From: Ornithodoros turicata
Lineage: Eukaryota > Arthropoda > Arachnida > Ixodida > Argasidae
NCBI RefSeq assembly: GCF_037126465.1
Contig: NC_088206.1
Location: forward strand, 51,688,841-51,752,840
Direction of reading: 5' to 3'
Length of the DNA: 64,000 nt
Each line of letters starts with the position of its first letter. Position 1 is the first letter of the stretch. The position numbers and the translations under genes were made by a program. Below the pieces are notes generated by a model. That model was given only the letters and a program-made list of their open reading frames with translations, did not search any database and was not told where the DNA came from. Positions 46,701 through 54,359 of the stretch are shown here, in pieces.

Positions 46701-46741
46701 GCTTCACAACTATTCATCACGCAATTATAGACATCGGATAA
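28566..46741 (+). CDS. SLC13-family sodium/dicarboxylate cotransporter-like protein with a giant repeat-filled loop (14 exons)
   Basis: I join exons at 28566-28715, 30736-30885, 33988-34257, 39269-42128, 42317-42952, 44031-44064, 44117-44233, 44891-45007, 45364-45441, 45569-45676, 45731-45911, 45988-46149, 46237-46374 and 46559-46741. Every boundary is GT-AG, all phases agree, and the total is 5184 bases (1727 codons plus stop). Landmarks of the SLC13 fold follow in order: an N-terminal membrane region ending MLPLFLFPLAGLL, a hairpin with FVSSTMTTG, LAYATNFGATASGGSTANV, FRDPFFMPGW, LPWGVIFLLGGAATIS and LPSSAPGNAMAF. The family imports di- or tricarboxylates with sodium across the plasma membrane. 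Two things are odd. The loop after the first hairpin is about 1180 residues, against a few dozen normally, and both SNT motifs are changed. Transport is therefore uncertain. The membership itself is well supported. Confidence 0.85.
28802..28894. mobile_element. Foldback MITE of 93 bp
   Basis: Arms GCGACAAAAGGGA.CAGAGA are inverted around a short loop, with outer GATATGAAG/GACATGAAG. It lies in intron 1 of the SLC13-like gene. Confidence 0.6.
28895..30735 (+). other. Rest of SLC13-like intron 1
   Basis: No gene recognised. A short tandem (GAGCTGCTTGAGTGTTG) lies at 29700-29760 and a purine-rich stretch at 29830-29960. Confidence 0.5.
30736..30885 (+). CDS. SLC13-like exon 2
   Basis: Residues 51-100, with VIGSLLVLFVLEPIPYQV and MLPLFLFPLAGLLEANKI. 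They align with the second membrane segment and the PLLGI...V block of SLC13 proteins. Acceptor TTTCAG, donor AAC|GTGAGT, phase 0 on both sides. Confidence 0.8.
32808..33019. mobile_element. Small TIR element (MITE), mariner-like ends
   Basis: The left arm CAGCTTGGGGCAAAAGTTTA and the right arm (complement) CAGCTTGGGACAAAAGTTTA are inverted over about 45 bases. TA precedes the left end only. No coding capacity. Confidence 0.6.
33527..33645. mobile_element. Foldback MITE of about 119 bp
   Basis: Inverted arms share AAAAGACAAAGGGACGGA and the outer CATGA.GATGAGG. It appears related to the foldback unit at 28802-28894. Confidence 0.6.
33988..34257 (+). CDS. SLC13-like exon 3 (first hairpin)
   Basis: Residues 101-190. 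It starts DDILTSISSILVAL and carries two membrane segments and the re-entrant hairpin with SMFVSSTMTTGLLV. In active relatives this reads SNTATTAM, so the Asn of the first SNT motif is Ser here (codons 34153-34161). It ends MYTRE|GTATGT in phase 0. Confidence 0.85.
35357..37941. mobile_element. Tigger/pogo-like TIR element (2.6 kb, no intact transposase)
   Basis: The ends are CAGTCAACCCTCGATTTATG on the left and its inverse on the right, each flanked by TA inside TA-repeat tracts. The terminal sequence style is that of pogo/Tigger elements. The inside holds sub-repeats of the TTTATGAA words, a pair of tandem blocks near 37640-37800 and a nested MITE, but I see no transposase. Confidence 0.7.
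36364..36500. mobile_element. Nested palindromic MITE
   Basis: Inverted arms are ATACCGTAAGTGCGCTG and ATAACGTACGCTGACGC, each leading to TACGTAAGGGA.AGC or its near match. It is inserted in the Tigger-like element. Confidence 0.55.
37958..38836. mobile_element. Mariner-type foldback element, complete (879 bp)
   Basis: Left end CAGGGTGTCCCAGAAAACG, right end CAGGGTGTCTCAGAAAACG (complement), TA on both sides. The arms stay inverted deep into the element (AACCTAAGTTTA near 38080 and its inverse near 38700, and an ACGAAAGGAGGTT palindrome), so nearly the whole element can fold back. It lies 16 bases from the Tigger-like element in a shared TA tract. Confidence 0.8.
38837..39268 (+). other. End of SLC13-like intron 3
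   Basis: No further element. The polypyrimidine tract TCCCTCCTTTCTTGTCTGCAG precedes exon 4. Confidence 0.6.
39269..42128 (+). CDS. SLC13-like exon 4: giant loop exon with 28 repeats
   Basis: This 2860-base exon stays open throughout. Residues 191-1144 of the protein are its product. It begins THEAAPAQIDFVFREP, then is charged and disordered up to about 39930. From about 39953 to 41290 it holds 28 copies of a 16-residue unit (for example GVFTPSVAGTVSQPLS) in four types that recur in fixed order, so the higher-order period is 64 residues (about 192 bases). A hydrophilic tail follows. It starts in phase 0 and ends in phase 1 (ATT G|GTGAGC), so it cannot be skipped without breaking the frame into exons 5 and 6. 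The role is unknown. Pro/Ser/Thr content suggests a disordered, phosphorylatable or scaffold segment. Confidence 0.75.
39953..41290 (+). repeat. 48-bp coding tandem repeat, four-unit higher order
   Basis: Twenty-eight units of about 48 bases cycle through GVL, GTL, GVF and AVL types, giving seven rounds. Two units differ in length by one codon (17 residues in the eighth, 15 in the twenty-seventh), always in frame. Confidence 0.85.
42317..42952 (+). CDS. SLC13-like exon 5 (loop continuation)
   Basis: It encodes about 212 residues of the loop. Notable parts are GGDLFNILKSPVDSTF, a basic TRKRRRLMLRKK cluster near 42542-42580 and a basic, Trp-rich LKRKMSWWLP. Acceptor TTTTCAG, donor ACAA|GTGAGT, phase 1 on both sides, so this exon could be skipped in frame. 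Confidence 0.7.
42993..43864. mobile_element. hAT-like non-autonomous element in intron 5
   Basis: The element is flanked by a perfect 8-bp duplication CTTTCTAG (42985-42992 and 43865-43872). Its ends are CATAGATTGTGAAGTTAC and, complemented, CAGAGTTCGAGGTAAC. Many inverted GTAACT/AGTTAC words line both flanks. No transposase. Confidence 0.8.
44031..44064 (+). CDS. SLC13-like exon 6 (microexon)
   Basis: Thirty-four bases coding PLQKVIFEEKE with split codons on both sides. Acceptor CTCCAG, donor GA|GTAAGA. The choice rests on phase, since other readings meet a stop. Confidence 0.6.
44117..44233 (+). CDS. SLC13-like exon 7
   Basis: It reads KAKGLRAALLLALAYATNFG then ATASGGSTANVYLRQYIT. The block corresponds to the YAANIGGTGTITGTGPN region of the family. 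Acceptor TTTCAG, donor CAG|GTAAAT. Confidence 0.8.
44234..44890 (+). other. SLC13-like intron 7
   Basis: It contains an A18 run (44383-44400) and a G10 run near 44431. No gene. Confidence 0.5.
44891..45007 (+). CDS. SLC13-like exon 8
   Basis: It encodes HYLSIDMTFFGWWVVHFPFS and the following membrane helix VMMIVASSVIQCLLV. Acceptor TTTGCAG, donor TA|GTGAGT. Confidence 0.75.
45364..45441 (+). CDS. SLC13-like exon 9
   Basis: A hydrophilic linker, DNDDTGIDPPSKTVIMDRLD, leading to the next helix. Acceptor GTGCAG, donor GCTAC|GTACGC, which is weaker than the others but in phase. Confidence 0.65.
45569..45676 (+). CDS. SLC13-like exon 10
   Basis: YREFIVGFLFVLSLILLVF is a membrane helix, followed by RDPFFMPGWALWLG. 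The DP.FMPGW box is a hallmark of animal SLC13 proteins. Confidence 0.85.
45731..45911 (+). CDS. SLC13-like exon 11
   Basis: RDIRDASVGIMIGLLAFLFPS, a short loop, DWT-like EWTDLHKRLPWGVIFLLGG and AATISTAIE. This is the PWGIVLLLGGGFAL block of the family. Confidence 0.85.
45988..46149 (+). CDS. SLC13-like exon 12 (second hairpin)
   Basis: It encodes ENGLYESLEQTLLNVP and a membrane stretch, then GEVTTQESRLKHFIGIGGKL. The position that normally reads E..SNTAT.I.LPI has TQE instead of SNT (46102-46110), so the second sodium site is not conserved. Confidence 0.82.
46237..46374 (+). CDS. SLC13-like exon 13
   Basis: RPLYFLLPINIMCQFSLILP then SSAPGNAMAFEMG. The family motif is LPVATPPNAIVF, so A-T-P-P is partly changed but the Asn and the fold context remain. 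Confidence 0.85.
46559..46741 (+). CDS. SLC13-like exon 14 (C-terminus)
   Basis: The last helix is GILIKVIGVVLYMIIVNSI, with a polar tail holding possible N-glycosylation sites (NTTANMT). It stops with TAA at 46739-46741. Confidence 0.8.
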   Translation: MMPGILIKVIGVVLYMIIVNSIALTSFSKEDYTPHSKLFENTTANMTRFTTIHHAIIDIG

Positions 46742-46819
46742 CGACCTTATCTACTTGCTACTATAATTACTAGCTCGATAATTTAGTCGTATTTAGAGGC
46801 CCACGTGTGCCAGTACTGG

Positions 46820-46825
46820 AATAAA
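46820..46825 (+). terminator. Polyadenylation signal of the SLC13-like gene
   Basis: AATAAA lies 79 bases after the stop codon, a usual distance, and before the LTR element at 47068. Confidence 0.6.
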
Positions 46826-47067
46826 CGAGAATTTGAAACCAAATCTGTTATGGACGGACATCTGGGAGCTCCTCAGCGCTGACGTCACAGGCGAAACAGC
46901 CTCGTGCAGGCAGGACCACCTCTTGATGGGTAGAGGTATAAGGCTTATCAACTCCCGGTTTGGCGTCCGATTATCTTGAGCAGTGATGGTCAAAGTACCT
47001 CAAAATACACACTCCAACGTACTATATTGCCGATTTCGTTCGCATCACATTGCATTTGTCTTAATTA

Positions 47068-47238
47068 TGTAGAGGAGGTGGTATTCATATACATGAGTCC
47101 TGACCGGCGATGACGGAATGTCCCAGCGGGCAGATGTGCGTGGCCTCACGCCAGGACGGTGCCGGTAGAACTGGCCGCCAGACGCAGTGGCACGCGGCAG
47201 CAGAGGCATGTCTTCATCGTCATCCACGGGCCGCCACA
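47068..47238 (-). repeat. 3' LTR
   Basis: 171 bp, roughly 85% identical to the partner LTR at 48458-48630. Confidence 0.85.
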
Positions 47239-48457
47239 TCACTCCCCCCTTCAGACGCGGAGCGATGCATGCGGTTGAGGTCCGCGTCGATACCATGAAG
47301 AGGAGAATGAGGAAGACTCGTGGGTGGTGGACGACTGGACAGACGGCTTGTGACTGTGGCTGTTGATGCAGCAGCAGCGGGATGGCGGGAACAAGAGCGT
47401 TGCGATCCGGGCGGGTTCCAGTGATGAGATATGAATGCTGAGTGGTTGACTGCTTGGATGCTTGAGTGGTTGCTGATTGTGTTGGGCGGCGCTGAGTGCG
47501 TTGTGTTGTGTTGAGTGATCGTTGCTGCGTTGCTTGTTGCTGAGTAGTGCTGAGTAAGTGTGTTGAGTGATCGTTGCTGAGAGCTGATTGTTGTTGGGTG
47601 AGTGCGTTGCTGAGTGGGCGACAGTACCGCGACCAGTACATAAGCGTGGATGCTGCTTGTCGCCATTCGCTGGATTTTCTACCAATTTACCTTGATGGAG
47701 AAATATGTCTAAAGTGGCATCGGTGAGAAATTGTTTCATATATACTGCTTGTTATTGCAGACATATTTTGTGTGGGTTAGTTGCTGTTTCACTTGCCTCT
47801 CACGTGCTGCTGTTGCATTTCAGCGATGCGTTATGTTGACCCTCCTGTGTGCACATCTGATGCCCTTGGATCCACTAGCTACGCTGATAGCACTTGATAC
47901 ATTAACTCACCCACATGCAAACGGGAATACAGGGCTCTGCACCTGAATGCATCACCGTGAAGTTGAACACGATGGAGAACGCACAGGTACAAGTACGAGC
48001 ACACACAGCGTTCAACTAGCATCTGGCTTATTTGGACAAGCACCTCTAGTCCAAATAAATGTGTTGCTAATTGAGTGCTGTCCGTGTTTGCTGTCCTTGT
48101 CCGTTCTCCAATATGTTAATTCCAAACAGACATGCTCTACACATTCTTGCACTGTAAAGTTCTCAAGATAAAGCAATATTTCAAAGTCATGCTTTGCTTA
48201 ACCTTTTATTGTGCAGTCCAATGTAGGTCTACACCTGAAGAAGAGGCCGGGGCCACAGAAGTGCCGGGGAGGACCATCGTGAAGCAGGTGGAGGCTGGAA
48301 ACTCTGCCTACTGTGGTCTCCCAGCGGATCCCCTGTGGAACAGTGGTCTCGGTGCGACTTGCCTGTTAGGGTGGTTCGCTGGTGGTTTGCCGAAAAAATT
48401 AGGATGGTGAATGGCCGAATTACGCCGAACATGGTGTTCGTTGTTCGGGTCACCAAA

Positions 48458-48630
48458 TGTAGAGGAGGTGGTGTTCCTCTACATGAGTCCTGATCGGCGA
48501 TGGTGGAATATGTCCCAGCGAGCAGCTGTGCGTGGCCTCACACTGGGACGGTGCCGGTAGAACTGGCTGCCAGGCGCAGTGGAACGCTGCAGCAGAGGCA
48601 CGTCTTCATCGTCATCCGCGGGCCGCCGCA
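48458..48630 (-). repeat. 5' LTR
   Basis: 173 bp. The divergence between the LTRs indicates an old insertion. Confidence 0.85.
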
Positions 48631-48634
48631 ATTA

Positions 48635-49533
48635 TATCTTGCTTTTTTAGCAGAGCTTCAGGAAGTATTTTTAGCGAGTGCTTTGAAGGTATGATGCCCT
48701 GGTGGCTGAGCGTGAACTGCATCAGTTGGTGTAATTTACATGGAAAATAGTACTACACTCTGCGTGATCAATGTTAGTCTCCTTGCCTGGTACGTGTTCT
48801 GGTGCCCATCCTTTGGTACAATGTGCAAATTTTAGACAAAAGCACAAACCAACAGAGATTATGCACTTGAGAAAGCAGCATTCCTTGCTGCTTTCCGATA
48901 TATCACACGGTTTAAAAATATGAGAAAATGAAGATAAAGTGCAATGTAAACCATTTTACATGACTTTGTTTTCTGAAGCAATGCAATTTATGTGACCAAT
49001 TAAAACGGGAAAATGCAAAAATGGAGAACTAACAAGAAATGTGATTGTCAGTCGTACTTCTCTGCATTATATAATACTCGCGTTGTGAAATAAATTACTA
49101 ACTGCCGGTGGGGCACAATGTAAAACACACACACACACACACACTAGAATCATGCATTGGGAGAACTGGAACGACAAAACCAAGTCATCGTGTTGCACAT
49201 TGTAGTGTTGCGTGTGTGTCCCATACTTTTAAATGTGGATTGCATTGGATTGGAAAGGAAAGAAAAATATGGAGATGTTAGTCCCGTTTTAACTTTACAC
49301 CATGAGAGTGCTAGTTCCTTAACATGTGAAGACTGTAAACAATAGATATTCTTCAAAAAAGCTCCTTCATGAAAGCAATTACTTTTGATATTTGTTGATT
49401 TGATTTTGGTAGGATTTTTGTCTGGCGTTCCAGTTTGGCTATTTGATGGGAAAGCACTAGAACAACTTCTACAGCATACAATTTGACTAACCCTCCTGTC
49501 CTCCACACCTTCCTGTGTACGCCGCTCGTAGCC
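48635..49533. other. No gene; contains an (AC)11 microsatellite at 49121-49143
   Basis: AT-rich sequence with short ORFs only. Confidence 0.5.
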
Positions 49534-49701
49534 ACCCAGCAAACCACTAATATCCCATGGATGTCCAGAATTGGTCGCGAACGTCTCGAATATCGCAATG
49601 TTGTTTGAACGTCCAGGGGATATCTATGATATGATCCCAAATACGTCGCAGACGTCCCAAAATCCCAACATCCTATGAACATCCCTGGTACATCCCTGAT
49701 T
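49534..49701. repeat. Foldback satellite of ATCC/GGAT words, copy 2 (left half)
   Basis: It begins ACCCAGCAAACCACTAATATCC and runs through words such as GGATGTCC, ACGTCTCG and ACATCCC. The right half is not seen. The 49710-50332 element is inserted at its right edge. Confidence 0.5.
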
Positions 49702-49709
49702 GTTTTAAT

Positions 49710-50332
49710 CATGGAGGTAAGAAACTAAGGAGATGCCCTAAGCGCCTCTCCCAATGCAAGCGAGCGTGCTGTGACCCGCGCATGGCATTGTGGTTAGTTG
49801 CCCACACACGTGACCCATAAACGTCACGGCAAGACGTCATAAAACATGGCGTCCTCCATGTCCGCGGCGTATCTTACCTGAATACAGAGACGAGCTGCGG
49901 GCAAATAACTTGTTTCCGCTTTCATAACATATTTGGAGTTCGAAGTTATCACACCCGTTGAAACACAAGATAGATCATCTCAGTGTGGAAGCAATGGATC
50001 ACTAAATCGCTAGAAGATATACGTACGTCATCGTGACATTGCCTGGCTTCTCTTCTGTTTTGCTATTTTGCTGCGATTTATCACGCGGCAAATGTTGAAA
50101 CAACCCATAACCTTCAAAGTATTGTGCGAATGGACTCCTTGAAGGTAAGGCGTTTGCTGAAGATGAAGTTTGCTAAACTTCAAAGCCTCCGCGCAGACCG
50201 CCATAACGCCGAAACATGTGGGGATCACGTGACCGGGCAACTAGATGGGCGTGGTATTGCCAGGAGCGACCGCTAGAGGGGTTCCACGGCCTTCCGATCT
50301 TTTAGCCCTCTCCTTAGTTTCTTACCTCCATG
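49710..50332. mobile_element. hAT-type MITE, 623 bp, perfect ends
   Basis: The terminal inverted repeats are 24 bases and identical, starting CATGGAGGTAAGAAACTAAG. A perfect 8-bp duplication GTTTTAAT flanks it (49702-49709 and 50333-50340). Inner arms also partly pair (GGGCAACTA and TAGTTGCCC). No coding capacity. Confidence 0.9.
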
Positions 50333-50340
50333 GTTTTAAT

Positions 50341-51192
50341 GGTGAATACGAATTGTTTGCTCTCCATTCGTACAGTGAATTTCTTGATCCTAGTGCTATG
50401 CGTGAGTACATGTGCAGCAGTGATGAGATAATTCTGTGTTGGAACATATATACTTGTGGACCTTTATGTGGTCGAGAAAGGGAATGTGCGTCACACACTC
50501 TTCTGAGAATCACCGATATATTCCTGTAATCTCTTTCAGCCCAACACACTCAGTTTTGCACACAAAATATGACTGAAGATGACCTCCGTAGTCCATTCTT
50601 CGTTCGTAAAAGTCCGTTTCCACCGCTTACCTAACACTTTATTAGGCAAGGGGGCGCAAGCTACCGCCCGTTATGAAAGGAACAACCACGGCCGCGAAGC
50701 GCAATCCCATCCACCGCAATCTACTCTGCTGCTTTGAAGCGGGGTGTACGATGGTATGATGTGCATACACGTCTCGAAGAATCCGTCTCCGTTTGTGCCA
50801 AACAAGAATGAATCCTGCAGCAAACAATGTAAATGTTGTTCTTGCGGTTGTGTGTAAAACAAACTAGGAATTGTGTGTGAGCGCTAGGCATCTGATGCTT
50901 GTAATCCGAAACTTTAGGCCTAACGAACGTTCCCGCAATCCTGATTCCATGTTTTCAAAATGCAGATGTGAAGCATTAGTGTGTTATTAGTTTTGCTATT
51001 GGGGACGAGCGCGAACGGTGGCGCCCTTCCCGCGGCGGCGGAGCGAACTGCGTAGTGTGGATGCAACGCCGTTCGCCAGCTTGCCAACGCACGTTTAGTT
51101 GAGTTTGATAATGGTGTTCAGCGGAGTGACAGCCGCATGAATGTTGCCTGTCCTGAAGCGTGGCTAGACAGAGTCAAATAAACATTAAATTT
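50341..51192. other. No recognisable gene
   Basis: Short ORFs only on both strands. Confidence 0.5.
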
Positions 51193-52306
51193 CCCAGGCG
51201 GAAATTTGAACTGGAATCCCAAGTGGATCCACTTGACTACCGAAGTGGTTTGAAGTGGACTGAACTGGTCCCACTTCAGAGTCAAGTGTTTCCAGTAGGG
51301 AACCACTAAGCATGCTTAGTGGTTCCCAACTGGTTCCTTTCCAGCCCCAAGTGGATACCACGTAGGAATGAAGTGGTTCCATTTTGCCAGCAAGTAGACT
51401 TGACAGTGTCCACTTTAATCCAATATGGTTACGCTTTGGTGATAAAGCGAAAACTAAAGTGGGTTAGACGGGCCCACTGAAACCACTTTGACAACAATCT
51501 TGGAGAAAGTGGGAGCATCACTGTCTGGTGGCATCGCCATCGCTAGCGACAGAATCAAAAGGAGACCATCCAATCCGATCCAATCCCTGTCGTTCAGTTG
51601 AACCGTTGTGTTTTGCGGTTATGGCGTGAACGGGAACGCTACATTGAATTTTATGGACTACTGGATCCGATCACAAGTAATTACAAGGTAAGGAGACTAC
51701 TTTTGTTGTTGTGGCAATCAACATGCATTTTGTAGACCTGGTAAGGCCATTTCATTCGAGCTTGAGAGTGAGTAGAACGTTGTTGTGTTGTGTGGTAATG
51801 ACAAGATCTAGACCGCAAAGACTACATAATCCAAGGTGCGTATTGAAACGAATATGTTGCGATATAAACCTGATGAAAAGGTGAATGAAGGATAACATGC
51901 ATGCTTTACTATCGGCAGTTTAATGATGCGAGCCGCCACTTTCGATCATCGATAAGGAGTGCAGGTTTTTACTGGACCTAGTTAGCTTTGCGAGTTTTGT
52001 ATTAGTCTTGGTTATGTGCTTTGAATCTGTGGTATTACAGCTGTTTTATTGTAGTGCACTTTTTTTTTTCATCTGCATTGCTTCCCGTCCCTGTTTATCA
52101 ACAGATTTTATCGCGTATATTTTTGTGCGTCGGTTCATCCCGAATTCCTTGTAACAAACAGAGATAAGTCATGGTTGAATAGGAGTGCAACCTTTTATGT
52201 TCACTTTTGGTGATTAAACTGTTAGCAGTCCAGCGTGCGTGTTGTCCTCGTTCATGTCTTTTCATCGCTGGTTTATATCTCTAATACCATGTACGAACTT
52301 CATATA

Positions 52307-52702
52307 TCATTCTGTAAAATAAGCTACATTGTCCCTGATAATGTAACAATCAACCAAAGTAATGCCAGTTTTGAATTTTATAGTGGGCTGAGATGAGTGA
52401 ATGGCCTTTTGCATAAATGCTAGGTTAGCGAGCATTGAGTTGTGAAATAAATTTTCTTTAACTGCCCTTTTTACCTCGACAGAAAGCCTAAAGTACTCTG
52501 GGCTGGCCTGAACAAGAAAATGGTTGCCAAAAGGAAGACAGATGTCTCGAGAGCAGTTAACCAGATGTGTGAGCTTCATTATTTGGTGTGCCAAGTTTGT
52601 TAAACTTTGTAATGTTTCAAGTTTTGCTGCATTCTTGTTTCCTTTGACACCATAAGTTCCTCCTCTGTTGGCAACAAATAAAAGTGTGCCCTGTGTTGGC
52701 AT
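52307..52702 (-). CDS. Unrecognised ORF inside the 51193-54359 element
   Basis: A 131-residue open frame on the minus strand. It has a Gly-rich start (RGGTYGVKGNKNAA), a long helical-looking middle (LETLQSLTNLAHQIMKLTHL) and an Ile/Val-rich end (GITLVDCYIIRDNVAYFTE). I do not recognise the family. Its length, composition and place inside a TIR element make a transposon-encoded protein or exon plausible. The other minus-strand ORF, 53759-53445, lies upstream of it and could be a second exon. Confidence 0.4.
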   Translation of the reverse strand: MPTQGTLLFVANRGGTYGVKGNKNAAKLETLQSLTNLAHQIMKLTHLVNCSRDICLPFGNHFLVQASPEYFRLSVEVKRAVKENLFHNSMLANLAFMQKAIHSSQPTIKFKTGITLVDCYIIRDNVAYFTE

Positions 52703-53444
52703 GCAATGCCCATTACTAAGGATAGGTGAAAATTTTGCCCAAAGCTCGTAGACTCAAAACTTACACTTCAAACTTTACTGCAATTGAAGTAAATTGGATG
52801 CGAGACTTCGCAAGGATTTGAGAAAAATTAGGTGAGCATCATACGGATACCGAGCACGAACTGCCCCTCGATACCGAATACAATGCTCGCATTCATTTTG
52901 CACGTGTAATTAGCTTCTGAATTATGACAATTGCAAACCGAAACAGAAATACGAAGAGCAGAAAACAGAGCTCCATACTACGGCGGTTCGTCCGGAGGAG
53001 GATACCGTGACGTCACCCAGCATTGTTGTCTACTTCAAAACCTGCATTCTCCCTTGCCAGATGATGTCAGCAGCGTGTTGCTTTCAGTGCCCTCTCGCTT
53101 AACAGAGGCGAAGCACTTGCTTCATAATAAATTTGTTTGAATAAAATATGTGTATGTCGTACACATGTTCCTGACATCCCAAACGTTATGGATATACCAT
53201 AATCTTTGTGGTGATTTTGTTGTGGAATCCTACTTTAAAAATAAATGTCTATCCAACAAATATAGATGTGCACACAGCAATTGATACACTTTTATAGGTT
53301 GCCACCATGTACTCTTTGCTTGAAAGATTTGTGGTGACATGTCGTGTTATTTTGACGGACATTTTATTTTTATAGCTTCACGCACAAACTGTATTGCGCA
53401 CTATACTCATATTCAACTTAAGAAGAGAAAGGAAATCTAGTCCG

Positions 53445-53759
53445 TCAGCTCTCCAAATATGAGTGCGCCACGGATAGAAACGCTGGACACAGTGAGGTCA
53501 CGCTCCCTGCTTGCGCCAGATAATATAATCCATCATACTCACTACACTGCAGTGTTTCTCCTGGCACACTATTGCTTTTCATTATCTCCAACGGTGTATG
53601 TTGTTGACAGACTAGATTCCATTTCCTTCTTATGTTGAACACTGCTGTAGAGTGTGGAGGGAGACATATCTTTTCTACTTTTTTATGTGTCATTCTTGGT
53701 GAGATTAAGCCCTTGGAATACATGTACCCGTCGGGCTCTGACATCAGAGCTCCGGTCAC
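53445..53759 (-). CDS. Unrecognised ORF inside the 51193-54359 element (second)
   Basis: A 104-residue open frame on the minus strand with a Lys/Pro-rich middle (KVEKICLPPHSTAVFN) and three Cys. No known family is evident. It is on the same strand as 52702-52307 and about 740 bases upstream, so both might be exons of one gene. Splice sites were not resolved. Confidence 0.3.
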   Translation of the reverse strand: MTGALMSEPDGYMYSKGLISPRMTHKKVEKICLPPHSTAVFNIRRKWNLVCQQHTPLEIMKSNSVPGETLQCSEYDGLYYLAQAGSVTSLCPAFLSVAHSYLES

Positions 53760-54359
53760 TGCTGTCTGTTAGCATGTGACTTCTCTCACGCTTCCTCATT
53801 GGCAGAAATGCTTACCGTGACTCATTTGCAACTGGGACCTGTCCGAATAGCGAACATCTGTCAGGTACATGGTACCATGGCAGCTCTGCCCGTTGGCTTT
53901 TGTGCGAACTACCGCCTTTTAAATTAGAGCGTAGTACTGAATATCAAAACTTCACAAGCTTCGATATTCTTGATGCCATTTTTCTGTGTCTATTGCTCCC
54001 TTTGCTGTGAAACTTGGAATACTGGATGACATCAGTGCAAATAAGTGAATAAGTGCATTTGACATTTTTCCGTGACAGCATGAAATGAATTGTTGCAGTT
54101 CATTTAGTATCTCTTTCTGTCTTTGTACTCCAGTGCTGTTTTACATTGCTTCAAAACCAGCTGAGAGTGTAAAAATGAGAAATAAAAGTGCAATGCAGTT
54201 AAATAGGCGTCTGTGGCTGACTGTAAGTGGGCTACGGAAGTGGAACCACTTGCAAGTGGTTTTCCCTAAAGTGGATATTCCGAAAGTGGTTCTCCAAAGT
54301 GGGAAAGGTTTCATAAACCACTTGCAAGTGGTTCCACTTGCAGAAAATTTCCGCCTGGG

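Larger units (their letters stand above)
47068..48630 (-). mobile_element. Non-autonomous LTR retrotransposon (TRIM-like), minus strand
   Basis: All structural parts are visible. There are two LTRs with TG...CA ends and a 4-bp duplication ATTA (47064-47067 and 48631-48634). A tRNA primer site TGGTGACCCGAAC on the minus strand lies just inside the 5' LTR (48457-48440). A purine tract AAGGGGGGAGTGA lies just inside the 3' LTR (47239-47251). At 1.56 kb it has no gag-pol. The internal region holds low-complexity CACTCAGCAACG-type repeats coding for Ser/Thr/Gln-rich noise. The primer site style points to the Ty3/gypsy group. Confidence 0.85.
51193..54359. mobile_element. Unclassified TIR element with AAGTGG/CCACTT subterminal arrays
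   Basis: The ends are a 15-base perfect inverted repeat CCCAGGCGGAAATTT (51193-51207 and 54345-54359). Just inside both ends, over about 270 and 130 bases, AAGTGG and CCACTT words alternate, some as palindromes such as AAGTGGATCCACTT. No flanking target duplication is obvious. An exon-like stretch with a GTAAGG donor lies at 51600-51690 (WRERERYIEFYG). Confidence 0.65.

Noticed and set aside
47251..47739. A 162-residue Ser/Thr/Gln-rich ORF on the minus strand
   Set aside because: It is low-complexity tandem sequence inside the LTR element and several frames are open at once.
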